From Pseudomonadota bacterium (GTDB taxonomy: Bacteria; Desulfobacterota; Binatia; Binatales; Binataceae): a stretch of DNA of 64,000 bases. Positions 33,605-42,600 of this stretch are shown one piece after another. The notes beneath the pieces were generated by a model that was given only the letters and a program-made list of their open reading frames with translations, had not been told where the DNA came from and searched no databases. The stretch spans positions 75,955-139,954 of the forward strand of contig JAJPKP010000061.1 of the NCBI GenBank assembly GCA_021323675.1. The letters run 5' to 3'. The translations under genes were made by a program, and so were the position numbers. The first letter of the stretch is position 1; each line of letters begins with the position of its first letter.

Positions 33605-34846
33605 ATGGCGTTGATAGTCCAGAAATACGGTGGAACCTCCGTTGGCTCCATCGAACGAATCAAGGCGGTCGCCGACCGGGTCGCCCGCTGCAAACGAGCT
33701 GGAGACCGGATGGTCGTGGTGGTCTCGGCGATGGCTGGTGAAACCAATCGCCTGTTCAAGCTCGCGTCCGAACTTTGCGAGACCCCCGATCCTCGGGAGA
33801 CGGACGTGTTGGTGGCGACCGGCGAACAGGTCTCGGCAGCCTTGCTCGCCATCCGATTGCAATCACTCGGATTTCCCGCAATTTCTTTCCTTGCGGATCA
33901 GCTCCGCATCGCAACCGACTCGAACCACGGCCGCGCACGCATCAAATCGATCGAACCCGCGCGCGTGATCGAAGAGCTTCATGCTGGCAAGGTCGTGGTG
34001 GTTGCCGGCTACCAGGGGGTGGATGCGCGCGGCGACATCACGACGCTCGGCCGCGGCGCCTCGGACCTGACCGCGGTTGCGCTTGCCGCCGCGCTGAAAG
34101 CCGACGCTTGCGAAATCTACACGGATGTTGACGGCGTTTATACCGCCGATCCCAACCTGTGCCCCCACGCGCGAAAACTCAAACGCATTTCATACGACGA
34201 GATGTTGGAGATGGCGGGACTCGGCGCCAAGGTGTTGCAACTGCGCTCGGTCGAGCTCGCGCGTCGCTACAACGTTCCGCTCGTGGTTCGCTCCAGCTTC
34301 AACGAATCGGAGGGGACCTGGGTCGGACAAGAGGATCAATCGATGGAAAACGTGCTCGTTTCGGGAGTTGCCCTGGACCTGAACCAGAGCAAAGTGACGA
34401 TTACCGGCGTGGAGGACCGTCCGGGCCTCGCCGCCCGAATCTTCGGCCCTATCGCGCAAGCCGGAATCGTGGTCGACATGATCATCCAGAACGCCAGCGC
34501 GGACGGCCGCACCGACCTCACCTTCACCGTGAACCGCGACGACTTGCGCCGGACGCTGGACCTGGTGCGCCGGGTGGCGAGCGAAATTGGCGCGTCGGGC
34601 GTGCGCCACGAAGAGCAGGTGGCCAAGGTGTCGATTGTCGGAGTCGGAATGCGAACTCACGCCGGAGTGGCGGCGCGGATGTTCGAGGTGCTGGCCGGCG
34701 AGCGGATTAATATCGAGATGATTGCGACCTCTGAAATCAAGGTGTCGGTCGTGGTAAACGCCAAGTATGGCGAACTGGCGATGCGCGCGCTTCACGACGC
34801 CTTCGTCGATAATGACGCGATCCAGTTCGCGGGGGAGACCGTGTAG
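33605..34846 (+). CDS. lysC: Aspartate kinase
   Basis: A 413-residue aspartokinase of the single-chain bacterial type. The N-terminus IVQKYGGTSVGSIERIKAVA contains the catalytic Lys; VVVVSAMAGETNRL and FLADQLRIATDSNHGRARI follow, then TTLGRGASDLTAVALAAAL and the EIYTDVDGVYTADPN block. Two C-terminal ACT domains (about residues 265-410) provide feedback control by lysine and/or threonine. The enzyme makes aspartyl phosphate, the first step to lysine, threonine, methionine and diaminopimelate. Its stop is 4 bp from the citramalate synthase gene, so co-transcription is likely. Start ATG at 33605 agrees with the family N-terminus. Confidence 0.97.
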   Translation: MALIVQKYGGTSVGSIERIKAVADRVARCKRAGDRMVVVVSAMAGETNRLFKLASELCETPDPRETDVLVATGEQVSAALLAIRLQSLGFPAISFLADQLRIATDSNHGRARIKSIEPARVIEELHAGKVVVVAGYQGVDARGDITTLGRGASDLTAVALAAALKADACEIYTDVDGVYTADPNLCPHARKLKRISYDEMLEMAGLGAKVLQLRSVELARRYNVPLVVRSSFNESEGTWVGQEDQSMENVLVSGVALDLNQSKVTITGVEDRPGLAARIFGPIAQAGIVVDMIIQNASADGRTDLTFTVNRDDLRRTLDLVRRVASEIGASGVRHEEQVAKVSIVGVGMRTHAGVAARMFEVLAGERINIEMIATSEIKVSVVVNAKYGELAMRALHDAFVDNDAIQFAGETV

Positions 34847-34850
34847 GCTC

Positions 34851-36527
34851 ATGGCCGTTGCGAAACACATCCAGGTCTACGATACGACGCTGCGAGACGG
34901 CTGCCAGTCGGAAGACGTCTCGATGACCGTCGCGGACAAGGTTCAGGTTGCCGAGCGTCTCGATGACCTCGGCTTCGACTACATCGAGGGCGGATGGCCG
35001 GGATCGAACGATCGCGATGCGGCTTTCTTTCGCGAGATCCGCAAGGTCCGGCTGCGCCACGCAAAGATTGCCGCGTTTGGATCGACGCGCCGCGCCAATA
35101 TCCGCGCGGCACAGGATCGCAATCTGCAGTTGTTGCTGCGCGCTGAGACTCCGGTCGCGACCGTGGTCGGCAAGACCTGGGATCTTCACGTGCGCGAGGC
35201 GCTCAGGATATCGCAGGAAGCCAATCTCGAAATCCTGAACGATACCATCGCTTTTCTGAAGAAGCGGGTCGATGAAGCCATCTTCGATGCCGAGCATTTT
35301 TTCGACGGCTATTTCTCGAATCCGGACTTCGCGATCGCGTGCCTCAAGGCAGTGGATGAAGCGGGCGCCGACCTGATCTGCCTGTGCGATACGAACGGCG
35401 GGCGCCTGCCGCACGAGATCGAATCCGCGGTCAAAGCGGCGCAGGCAGCCGTGAGGTGCCCGGTCGGAATCCATTGCCACAACGATTCCGAAGTCGCGGT
35501 GGCAAATTCGATCGCCGCCGTTCGCAGCGGCGCAATCCAGGTGCAAGGCACCGTCAACGGTTTCGGCGAGCGATGCGGCAACGCCAATCTTGTTTCAATC
35601 ATCGCCAATCTCCAGCTCAAGCTTGGCTACAACTGCGTGCCGCCTGCCAGGCTCAGGAACCTGCGCGAAGTCTCAACCCTGGTGTATGAACTCGCCAATG
35701 TTACTCCGTTTGCTCGCCAGCCTTATGTCGGGCGGAGCGCGTTCGCGCACAAGGCGGGCCTGCACGTCTCCGGCATTCAGCGCAACGCGCAGACCTACGA
35801 GCATATCGACCCCGCCGCGGTCGGCAACGATCGGCGGGTGCTGCTGTCCGAGCTCGCCGGGCGCGCCAATATCGTTTACAAGGCGCGCGAGTTCGGAATC
35901 GATATCAGTCCCGACAACGACAAAATCGCCTTGCTGCTCGACGAGCTCAAGCGCCTGGAAGGCGAGGGCTATGCCTATGACGGTGCGGACGCGTCGTTCG
36001 AGTTGCTGATGCTTCGCACTCTGGGCCTGACCAAAGAGCATTTCAATTTCGTCAGCTTCCGGGTTTTCGACGACAAGTGGCATGAGGACCAGGCGCCGTT
36101 CAGCGAAGCGGTGGTGATTATTGAAGGTCCCGACGGGGTTCGTACGCGCAATTCGGCAATCGGCAACGGTCCAGTGAACGCGTTGGATTCGGCGCTCAGA
36201 AAGGCGCTGATCCCGTATTATCCGAACCTCGAAGCGATGCAGCTCGCCGACTACAAGGTGCGTGTGCTTGACAATGGCGCCGGAACCGGCGCGCGCGTGC
36301 GCGTGCTGATTGAATCGACCGACGGCAAACGGCGCTGGGGTACGGTGGGCCTTTCCAGCAATGTGGTCGAAGCGAGCTGGCAGGCCCTGATTGACTCAGT
36401 CGAGTATAAGCTTCACAAGGATAACGTGAAGCCTCGCCTACGCCATCACGCGAGGCACAATGGCGCGAAGCCGCGCGCGGCCCATGCCTCGAACCCGCAT
36501 GACGATGCGAGCGAGAACAGAGCTTAG
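34851..36527 (+). CDS. cimA: (R)-citramalate synthase
   Basis: A 558-residue CimA. The ATG at 34851 gives [20 protein letters not shown], the metal-binding and catalytic Arg motif of the HMGL-like TIM barrel, in the CimA version ([18 protein letters not shown]). [13 protein letters not shown] provides the metal His pair, and [12 protein letters not shown] the GxGERxGN motif. The linker region and the C-terminal LeuA-type regulatory domain (about residues 410-530) are present. The enzyme condenses pyruvate and acetyl-CoA to citramalate, the threonine-independent entry to isoleucine. The basic tail of about 30 residues after the regulatory domain is unusual and looks disordered. It lies between lysC and cysE, all three likely in one transcript. 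Confidence 0.95.
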   Translation: MAVAKHIQVYDTTLRDGCQSEDVSMTVADKVQVAERLDDLGFDYIEGGWPGSNDRDAAFFREIRKVRLRHAKIAAFGSTRRANIRAAQDRNLQLLLRAETPVATVVGKTWDLHVREALRISQEANLEILNDTIAFLKKRVDEAIFDAEHFFDGYFSNPDFAIACLKAVDEAGADLICLCDTNGGRLPHEIESAVKAAQAAVRCPVGIHCHNDSEVAVANSIAAVRSGAIQVQGTVNGFGERCGNANLVSIIANLQLKLGYNCVPPARLRNLREVSTLVYELANVTPFARQPYVGRSAFAHKAGLHVSGIQRNAQTYEHIDPAAVGNDRRVLLSELAGRANIVYKAREFGIDISPDNDKIALLLDELKRLEGEGYAYDGADASFELLMLRTLGLTKEHFNFVSFRVFDDKWHEDQAPFSEAVVIIEGPDGVRTRNSAIGNGPVNALDSALRKALIPYYPNLEAMQLADYKVRVLDNGAGTGARVRVLIESTDGKRRWGTVGLSSNVVEASWQALIDSVEYKLHKDNVKPRLRHHARHNGAKPRAAHASNPHDDASENRA

Positions 36528-36543
36528 CGACTCCGGACGCGTC

Positions 36544-36550
36544 AAGGAGG
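36544..36550 (+). promoter_or_regulatory. Strong ribosome binding site of cysE
   Basis: AAGGAGG, eight bases before the ATG at 36559. It settles the start of the serine acetyltransferase, because the same frame stays open for a further 99 bases upstream into the end of cimA. Confidence 0.8.
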
Positions 36551-36558
36551 AATCGGGC

Positions 36559-37278
36559 ATGGGACTCATAAGCCGCATGCGCGAGGACATCCAGACTGTC
36601 TTTGAACGCGACCCGGCCGCGCGGTCCAGCCTCGAGATCGTCCTGACCTACCCGGGACTGCACGCTATCTGGTTCCATCGAGTCGCGCACTGGCTCTGGA
36701 ACCATCATCTCAAGCTCATCGCCAGACTGGTCAGCCATCTGTCGCGCTTTTTGACCGGCGTAGAGATTCATCCGGGCGCAAAGATCGGCCGCAGGCTGTT
36801 CATCGATCACGGGATGGGAATCGTGATGGGTGAAACGACCGAGATCGGAGATGATGTCCTCATCTACCAGGGCGTAACCTTGGGCGGCACGAGCCTCAAA
36901 AAAGAGAAGCGCCATCCGACCATCGAGGATCACGTGATGGTGAGCGCGGGAGCGTCGGTGATCGGCCCGGTGCGAATCGGCCGCGGAAGCAGAATCGGAG
37001 CGGGCGCGGTCGTCGTTTCTTCGGCGCCGCCGTATTCAACTATCGTGGGCATCCCCGGCAAGGTGATCGAAGGCCAGAGCGCCCGGCAGGATGTCGCCGA
37101 ACTGGAGCACGGCAAGCTTCCGGACCCGGTCGCCCGCGCGATCAACAACCTGGTGGAAAAGCTCAACCGCCTCGGCGTGCGGATGGAAGAAATTGAAGAG
37201 CGGCAGGATTGTCTCGAAGACAAAGTCAGCGAGCATCATCCTCCTGACCGGACGGCGGAAGTAGCAAAACAGCGCTAG
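36559..37278 (+). CDS. cysE: Serine O-acetyltransferase
   Basis: A 239-residue CysE. Visible are the N-terminal helix [20 protein letters not shown] and the hexapeptide beta-helix beginning at [20 protein letters not shown], with His in [30 protein letters not shown] and the [20 protein letters not shown] block. The enzyme makes O-acetylserine, the carbon skeleton for cysteine; a trimer or hexamer of left-handed beta helices is the family structure. The C-terminal 45 residues are an added coiled-coil-like helix ([20 protein letters not shown]) typical of the short, gram-positive-like form. It is located downstream of cimA in the amino-acid block. Confidence 0.95.
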   Translation: MGLISRMREDIQTVFERDPAARSSLEIVLTYPGLHAIWFHRVAHWLWNHHLKLIARLVSHLSRFLTGVEIHPGAKIGRRLFIDHGMGIVMGETTEIGDDVLIYQGVTLGGTSLKKEKRHPTIEDHVMVSAGASVIGPVRIGRGSRIGAGAVVVSSAPPYSTIVGIPGKVIEGQSARQDVAELEHGKLPDPVARAINNLVEKLNRLGVRMEEIEERQDCLEDKVSEHHPPDRTAEVAKQR

Positions 37279-37336
37279 GCCCGCATCGGCTCGCCAGCAA
37301 CCGCGTGGCCGACGCGGAGCCGTCGAGTTGTCCGAT

Positions 37337-37360
37337 CGCATCCGAAAATCCTTCGGTGCG
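37337..37360. terminator. Imperfect hairpin after cysE, possible terminator
   Basis: CGCATCCGAA and TTCGGTGCG can pair with one bulged base around a short loop, in the 144-bp gap between cysE and iscS. A T5 run comes about ten bases later, not directly after the stem, so the call is weak. It would separate the lysC-cimA-cysE unit from the iscS unit. Confidence 0.3.
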
Positions 37361-37422
37361 AGACGGTCATCTTTTTCCACCTCCGCCGGTGCGATAGTTT
37401 ATATGCCTCGCAAAAGCTCGGA

Positions 37423-38598
37423 ATGAGCCGAAAAATGCGCGTCTTTCTCGACCATAACGCCGGCACTGCCGTAAGGCCCGAAGCCGCGGCCGCGATTAGC
37501 CGGGTGCTGTCTGGCGGCGAAGGCAATCCCTCGTCGGTCCATCGCGCCGGACAGTGGGCGCGCCGAACGCTCGAAAACGCGCGTGCCCAGGTGGCGGACC
37601 TAATCGACGCCGACGCGCGAGAGATCGTGTTTACCAGCGGCGGTACCGAATCGAACAACCTGGCGATCGAGGGTGTGCTGCGCCGAGCGGGTTCGCGGCG
37701 CAGGGTCGTCACTTCCGCCATCGAGCATTCCTCGATTCTGGCGCCGCTGATGAATCTCGAAAGCCGCGGTTTCGAGATCGTGCGCATCAGGCCCGATCGC
37801 GACGGACGAGTCTCTCCCTGCCACGTGGTCGAAACGATCGACGAATCAACCGCTCTAGTCACGCTTGGCCTGGTGAATGCCGAGGTAGGGGTGATTCAAA
37901 ACCTGGACGGAATAGCCGCTCGCGCGGCCGATGCCGGCGCGGTGTTCCATCTGGATGCGGCGCAGGCGGCCGGCCGCGTCGCCATCGACGTGGCGGCGTT
38001 GGACTGCGATCTGATGACGCTCAGCGGACACAAGATCGGCGCGCCTGCCGGAATCGGCGCGCTTTACATTCGGGATGATTGCGAAATCGCGCCGATTCTT
38101 CTGGGCGGTCCGCAGGAGAGGGGAAGGCGCGCGGGAACGCAGAATCTTGTCGGAGCGGCGGCATTTGGCGCCGCAGCGCAAGCGGCGAGAATCGCGATGG
38201 CGTCCGAGCGCGAACGGGTTCGCGGCCTTTCGGAGCGGCTGCTTTCCGGGTTGATGACGCGTATCCCCGGGCTCAGGCTCAACGGCCCGGCCGACGGTCG
38301 CCTGGCAAATACCCTGAATCTCACCTTCCCGCGCGTGCTTGGCGAGAGCATGTTGATCGCTCTTGATCTCGAAGGCGTCGAAGTCTCGATGGGATCGGCG
38401 TGCGCCGCGGGCGCGGTCGAGCCGTCGCACGTGTTGATCGCGATGGGCAGGAGTGCCGCCGAAGCGCGAAGTTCATTGCGGATGAGCCTTGGATGGAACA
38501 CCACATCCGAAGAAATCGCGGCCGCGATCGATATCATTCCTCGGGTTTGGCGCCGCGTCGCCGCGGCTGAACCGGCGGAAATTGGCGAGGCGGTTTGA
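37423..38598 (+). CDS. iscS: Cysteine desulfurase
   Basis: A 391-residue PLP-dependent class-V aminotransferase of the NifS/IscS group. The N-terminus VFLDHNAGTAVRPEAAAAIS and TSGGTESNNLAIEG bind PLP; Lys204 in SGHKIG forms the internal aldimine; Cys327 in MGSACAAGAVEPSHV is the persulfide-forming cysteine. The enzyme removes sulfur from cysteine for tRNA thiolation and Fe-S clusters. Its stop overlaps the ATG of mnmA (TGATG), fitting the IscS-MnmA sulfur relay for 2-thiouridine. No iscU or other isc gene is adjacent, so the tRNA role may dominate. Confidence 0.95.
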   Translation: MSRKMRVFLDHNAGTAVRPEAAAAISRVLSGGEGNPSSVHRAGQWARRTLENARAQVADLIDADAREIVFTSGGTESNNLAIEGVLRRAGSRRRVVTSAIEHSSILAPLMNLESRGFEIVRIRPDRDGRVSPCHVVETIDESTALVTLGLVNAEVGVIQNLDGIAARAADAGAVFHLDAAQAAGRVAIDVAALDCDLMTLSGHKIGAPAGIGALYIRDDCEIAPILLGGPQERGRRAGTQNLVGAAAFGAAAQAARIAMASERERVRGLSERLLSGLMTRIPGLRLNGPADGRLANTLNLTFPRVLGESMLIALDLEGVEVSMGSACAAGAVEPSHVLIAMGRSAAEARSSLRMSLGWNTTSEEIAAAIDIIPRVWRRVAAAEPAEIGEAV

Positions 38599-39689
38599 TG
38601 GGCGCGCGGGTAATGGTTGCGATGTCGGGAGGCGTCGATAGCTCGGTCGCCGCGGCGCTGCTTTGCGAATCCGGCTATGAAGTAGTGGGCGTTGCGATGC
38701 GCCTGACGCCGGAGGCGGCGCATCTGCCGCGCCGGAGGGCGACCTGCTGTTCGCACGAGGACTTCGAGGATGCGCGCCGAGTCGCGGAGCGCATGAATTT
38801 TCCATTTTATGTCGTCGACTTGCGCGAGGACTTCGCGGCGCGCGTGATTGGCAATTTTGTTTCCGAATACCTGGCTGGGCGGACCCCGAACCCCTGCGTA
38901 ATGTGCAACCGGGAGATCAAGTTCGATCGCCTCTGGCAGCGCGCCAGGGCGATCGGCGCGGACTATGTCGCCACGGGCCACTACGCGCGCATTCTTCGCG
39001 GCGCGGACGGGCGCTTTCGCCTGATGCGCGCCGCCGACAACTCGAAGGATCAGTCCTATTTTCTGTTCTCCCTCAGGCAGGAAGAATTGTCCCGCACGAT
39101 TTTTCCGCTCGGCGCGATGGCCAAGTCAGAGGTGCGCGCGAGGGCGCGCGAGCTGGGACTCGCCAACGCCGACAAGCCCGAGAGCCAGGAGATCTGCTTT
39201 GTTCCGGATGGAGATTATGCGGGCTTCGTCGAGCGCGCGGCGGGCCGCGGCGATGTCCGCGGCGGCGCCGTCGTCGATTCCTCCGGCAACACGCTCGCGC
39301 GCCACGCCGGTATCCATCACTTCACGATCGGTCAGCGACGCGGACTTGGCGTTGCCGCCGGAGAGCCGATGTATGTTCGCCGGATCGACAGCCACAACGG
39401 CACAGTCGTTGTGGGACGGCGTGATGAACTCGGTGCGGCCGGGCTAATCGCACGCGAAGTCAGCCTGGTCGATTGGCAGTGCGAGCGCGGTACGCCGCAT
39501 CGCGTCGACGTGAAGATTCGCTACCGTCAAACGCCCGTGCCCGCGGAGTTGTCGATCGGGCCGGATTGCCGGGCGCAAGTGCGATTTCTGGAAGGCCGCC
39601 CTGCCGTGACGCCCGGGCAGGCATGCGTGTTCTACCGCGACGACGAAGTGGTGGGCGGCGGATTTATCGAGCGGGCGCTGGAAGCGTGA
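38598..39689 (+). CDS. mnmA: tRNA-specific 2-thiouridylase
   Basis: A 363-residue MnmA. The ATG at 38598 overlaps the iscS stop. The PP-loop VMVAMSGGVDSSVAAALL activates U34; the first catalytic Cys is in TPNPCVMCNREIKF and the second in ESQEICFVPDGDYAGF; the central domain shows KDQSYFLFSLRQEEL, and the C-terminal beta-barrel ends with PAVTPGQACVFYRDDEVVGG. It receives sulfur from the desulfurase encoded just upstream and forms 2-thiouridine at the wobble position of Lys, Glu and Gln tRNAs. CCSHEDFEDARRVAERMNF is present near the N-terminus as in most family members. Confidence 0.96.
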   Translation: MGARVMVAMSGGVDSSVAAALLCESGYEVVGVAMRLTPEAAHLPRRRATCCSHEDFEDARRVAERMNFPFYVVDLREDFAARVIGNFVSEYLAGRTPNPCVMCNREIKFDRLWQRARAIGADYVATGHYARILRGADGRFRLMRAADNSKDQSYFLFSLRQEELSRTIFPLGAMAKSEVRARARELGLANADKPESQEICFVPDGDYAGFVERAAGRGDVRGGAVVDSSGNTLARHAGIHHFTIGQRRGLGVAAGEPMYVRRIDSHNGTVVVGRRDELGAAGLIAREVSLVDWQCERGTPHRVDVKIRYRQTPVPAELSIGPDCRAQVRFLEGRPAVTPGQACVFYRDDEVVGGGFIERALEA

Positions 39690-39694
39690 GAACG

Positions 39695-41029
39695 ATGCGG
39701 TTTGCGATTGCCACGCTGGGATGCAAGGTCAATCAGTACGACTCGGCAATCATCGAGTCGCGCCTTGCCGCCCGGGGAATGGAACGGTGCGATTTCACCG
39801 AACCCGCCGACGTTTATGTAATCAACACCTGCACGGTTACCGATCGCGCCGACTCCGAATCGCTCAAGCTCGCTCGCCGCGCCCGCCGCAGGAATCCGCG
39901 TGCGAAGATCGTGATGACCGGATGCTTTGCGCAGGCGAACCCGGATGCGCTGGCGGACGCCGAAGCGGTGGATGCCGTCGTGGGGCTGGGCCGTCCCGGG
40001 GATCTCGAGCGCGCGGTTGTGGGAGAGGCGCACGAGCGCGTGATGGTCTCGAATCTGCGCAAGCAGCGCGCCGACATCGAACTTGGCGCGGTCGCACTTT
40101 CCGGCCAGACCCGCGCATTTTTGAAGGTCCAGGAAGGATGCGACCAGTTCTGCAGCTTTTGCATCGTGCCAATCTCGCGCGGTGCTTCGCGGAGCGTCGA
40201 GCCGCGCCGCATAATCGAAGCGATCGATCGGCTCGCCGCGCGCGGCTTCCGAGAGATTACCCTCTCGGGCGTGCACCTGGGCGGCTACGGCGCCGATCTG
40301 GACCCCTCGATCAGCCTGGCCGGATTGTTGGAGATGATCGCCGAGCGATCCCCGATCGGGCGCATCCGGATCAGTTCGCTCGATCCGGAAGAGCTGAGCG
40401 ACGAGATCATCGATATTATCGCCGGCAGCGGCAAATTTTGTCCGCATCTGCATCTGCCGCTCCAGTCGGGAGACGATGAGATTCTTGCCGCGATGCGCCG
40501 GCGGTACGATCGCGATTACTACCGGGGGCGTGTGGAGCGGGTGCTCGCGGCGATGCCGGATGCGGCGATCGGCGCCGACATTATCGCCGGATTTCCCGGC
40601 GAATCCGCGCGCCACTTCGAGTCGTCGCTGCGGTTTATCGAATCGCTTCCGCTGGCCTACCTCCACGTTTTTCCGTATTCGGTGCGGGGGGCGACGACCG
40701 CGGCGAAGCTTCCCGGCAAGGTGTCGCATTCGGAAGTACACGGGCGCGCGGAGGCGCTGCGGCATCTCGGAGAGGAGAAGCGCGTGGAATTCGCCCGGCG
40801 CTTTTGCGGCGCCAGACTTAATGTGTTACTTGAAGAACGGTCGGCGCGCGGGATGCTCTCCGGTTACAGCCGTAACTATCTGCGGGTATTGACGGAAGGC
40901 TCCGACGAATTGACAAATCACGAAGTCGAGGTTGATGCATCCCTTGTCCAAGGCGCTCAATTGGTTGGCAAGATTGTTCGGGTGGAGCGGCACGCGAGCG
41001 GCCGAACCGGCGCTCAAAGCTCCGCCTGA
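39695..41029 (+). CDS. mtaB: tRNA t6A37 methylthiotransferase
   Basis: A 444-residue radical-SAM methylthiotransferase of the MiaB/MtaB group. N-terminal cluster cysteines are in LGCKVNQYDS, VINTCTVTDRAD and MTGCFAQANPD; the radical-SAM motif CDQFCSFC is followed by ISRGASRSV, which points to MtaB rather than MiaB or RimO. HLPLQSGDDEILAAMRRRY is conserved in the SAM domain. The C-terminal TRAM-like part is short. It converts N6-threonylcarbamoyladenosine at position 37 to its 2-methylthio form. A GTG at 39686 that overlaps the mnmA stop is an alternative start. The 3' end overlaps rnc by 95 bp. Confidence 0.92.
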   Translation: MRFAIATLGCKVNQYDSAIIESRLAARGMERCDFTEPADVYVINTCTVTDRADSESLKLARRARRRNPRAKIVMTGCFAQANPDALADAEAVDAVVGLGRPGDLERAVVGEAHERVMVSNLRKQRADIELGAVALSGQTRAFLKVQEGCDQFCSFCIVPISRGASRSVEPRRIIEAIDRLAARGFREITLSGVHLGGYGADLDPSISLAGLLEMIAERSPIGRIRISSLDPEELSDEIIDIIAGSGKFCPHLHLPLQSGDDEILAAMRRRYDRDYYRGRVERVLAAMPDAAIGADIIAGFPGESARHFESSLRFIESLPLAYLHVFPYSVRGATTAAKLPGKVSHSEVHGRAEALRHLGEEKRVEFARRFCGARLNVLLEERSARGMLSGYSRNYLRVLTEGSDELTNHEVEVDASLVQGAQLVGKIVRVERHASGRTGAQSSA

Positions 41030-41720
41030 GAGCGCTCGTTCTCGCCTCGAACGCACCATAGGCTACTCGTTCTCCAGACCCGACCTGCTGCAACTCGCCC
41101 TCACTCATCCGAGTGCCGCCGCGATCGGATCGGATGCGCATTACGAGCGGCTGGAGTTCTTGGGCGACGCAGTCCTGGACCTTGCGATTGCGGACCTGTT
41201 GATGCGCCAGTTTCCCAGCGCCAAAGAGGGCACGCTCTCGAAGCTGCGCGCCTCGATCGTCAACGCGCGCACTCTCGCGCTCAAGGCTCAGGCTCTGGAG
41301 ATTGGCGAGTTGCTCCGTGTCGGCAAAGGCGAGGAGAAAAGCGGCGGACGAGAAAAGGTTTCAATTCTCGCCGCGGCTTTCGAGGCATTGATCGGCGCAA
41401 TCTACACTGACGGCGGGATCGCGCCCGCGCAGCGCGTGGTCGAATTCCTCTTTACCGGCGACATCGGCGGTCCTGCCGCGGAGCGCGATTACAAGACCGA
41501 GCTGCAGGAGGTGGCGTACCGGCGCTTCAGGACGCAGCCGGTCTATGAGCTGGTTTCAGCCGAGGGCCCGGATCACGCCAAACGCTTTACCACGCGGATT
41601 CGCATTGCCGGGCGCGAACTCGGCAGCGGCGCGGGCGGCAGCAAGAAACAAAGCGAGCAGGCGGCCGCGCGCGAAGCGCTCGACCTGCTCGAGCAGGAAT
41701 TGCGTGACAAGCGCGCCTGA
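40935..41720 (+). CDS. rnc: Ribonuclease III
   Basis: A 261-residue RNase III. The catalytic signature ERLEFLGDAVLDLAIADLLM is present, with the second catalytic acidic residue in AAAFEALIGAIYTDGG. A dsRNA-binding domain follows (about residues 178-258; DYKTELQEVAYRRFRTQPVY and QSEQAAAREALDLLEQ). It processes rRNA precursors and structured mRNAs. The first 35 residues (MHPLSKALNWLARLFGWSG) overlap the end of mtaB and are not part of the fold, so translation may in fact start further in, at a TTG such as in the NWLARL segment. It is followed by era with a 17-bp overlap, a widely conserved pair. Confidence 0.95.
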   Translation: MHPLSKALNWLARLFGWSGTRAAEPALKAPPESARSRLERTIGYSFSRPDLLQLALTHPSAAAIGSDAHYERLEFLGDAVLDLAIADLLMRQFPSAKEGTLSKLRASIVNARTLALKAQALEIGELLRVGKGEEKSGGREKVSILAAAFEALIGAIYTDGGIAPAQRVVEFLFTGDIGGPAAERDYKTELQEVAYRRFRTQPVYELVSAEGPDHAKRFTTRIRIAGRELGSGAGGSKKQSEQAAAREALDLLEQELRDKRA

Positions 41721-42600
41721 ACATCGCGCCGGATTTGTCGTTCTGGGCGGACGTTCGAACGTCGGCAAGTCCACGCTCCTCAACCGTATCGTCGGCCACA
41801 AGGTTGCGATCGTCACGCCGCGCCCACAAACCACGCGCCGCCGCATTCTCGGTATCCGGAATGACTCCGATGCCCAGCTTCTCATCATCGACACTCCCGG
41901 CGTCCACGAGTCGGGCCGGGAACTGAATCGGCGGATGGTGGAAGCGGCCCGCCGGGCGTTCGCCGAAGGCGAGGTCGTGCTGGGAGTGATAGCCGCGGGC
42001 GAATCGATCGACCCCGCCGACCGCGAGCTGCTTCGTGAGTTGAGCGCCTTGAAGGCTCCGATGGTGATAGTGATCAACAAGGTCGATCTCATCCCGCGCC
42101 AGCGGGTGTTGCCCATGATCGAAGAACTCCATCGGGAGTTCCCCGGATGCGAAATCGTGCCGGTCAGCGCGTTCAAGGGCGAGAACGTCGAGGATCTCGT
42201 CGCCACCGTAAAGGGGATGCTGCCGGCCGGGCCGAGCCTGATGCCCGAAGACGAGTACACCGACCAGACCGAACGGATGATCGCCGAAGAGGTGGTGCGG
42301 GAGAAGATTTTTCTCGCGATGCGGCAGGAGATTCCGTTTTCCACGGCGGTTCGGGTCGAAAAGTTCACTGACGAGCCGGAACGCAAGCTCAAGCGGATTG
42401 CGATGCTCATCATCGTGGAACGTGATTCGCACAAGGGGATGCTAATCGGCGCGGGCGGCAGAACTCTCAAGCAAATCGGCACCGCTGCGCGCCTCGAACT
42501 CGAGGAGATTTTCGGGACTCGCGTCTTTCTCGAAATGGTCGTGAAGGTCGAACCCGGATGGACCCGGGACCCGCGCAAGGTGGCGGAGTACGGGTTGTGA
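41704..42600 (+). CDS. era: GTPase Era
   Basis: A 298-residue Era. The GTG at 41704 is inside the end of rnc and gives TSAPEHRAGFVVLGGRSNVG; an upstream open frame has no conservation. The G motifs are GGRSNVGKST (G1, with Ser where most have Pro), TPRPQTTRRR (G2), DTPGVHE (G3), NKVDLI (G4) and VSAFKGENV (G5). The KH domain has the GxxG-type loop in LIGAGGRTLKQIGTAARLEL. Era binds the 3' end of 16S rRNA and assists 30S maturation. Position after rnc and before der matches many bacterial genomes. Confidence 0.97.
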   Translation: MTSAPEHRAGFVVLGGRSNVGKSTLLNRIVGHKVAIVTPRPQTTRRRILGIRNDSDAQLLIIDTPGVHESGRELNRRMVEAARRAFAEGEVVLGVIAAGESIDPADRELLRELSALKAPMVIVINKVDLIPRQRVLPMIEELHREFPGCEIVPVSAFKGENVEDLVATVKGMLPAGPSLMPEDEYTDQTERMIAEEVVREKIFLAMRQEIPFSTAVRVEKFTDEPERKLKRIAMLIIVERDSHKGMLIGAGGRTLKQIGTAARLELEEIFGTRVFLEMVVKVEPGWTRDPRKVAEYGL

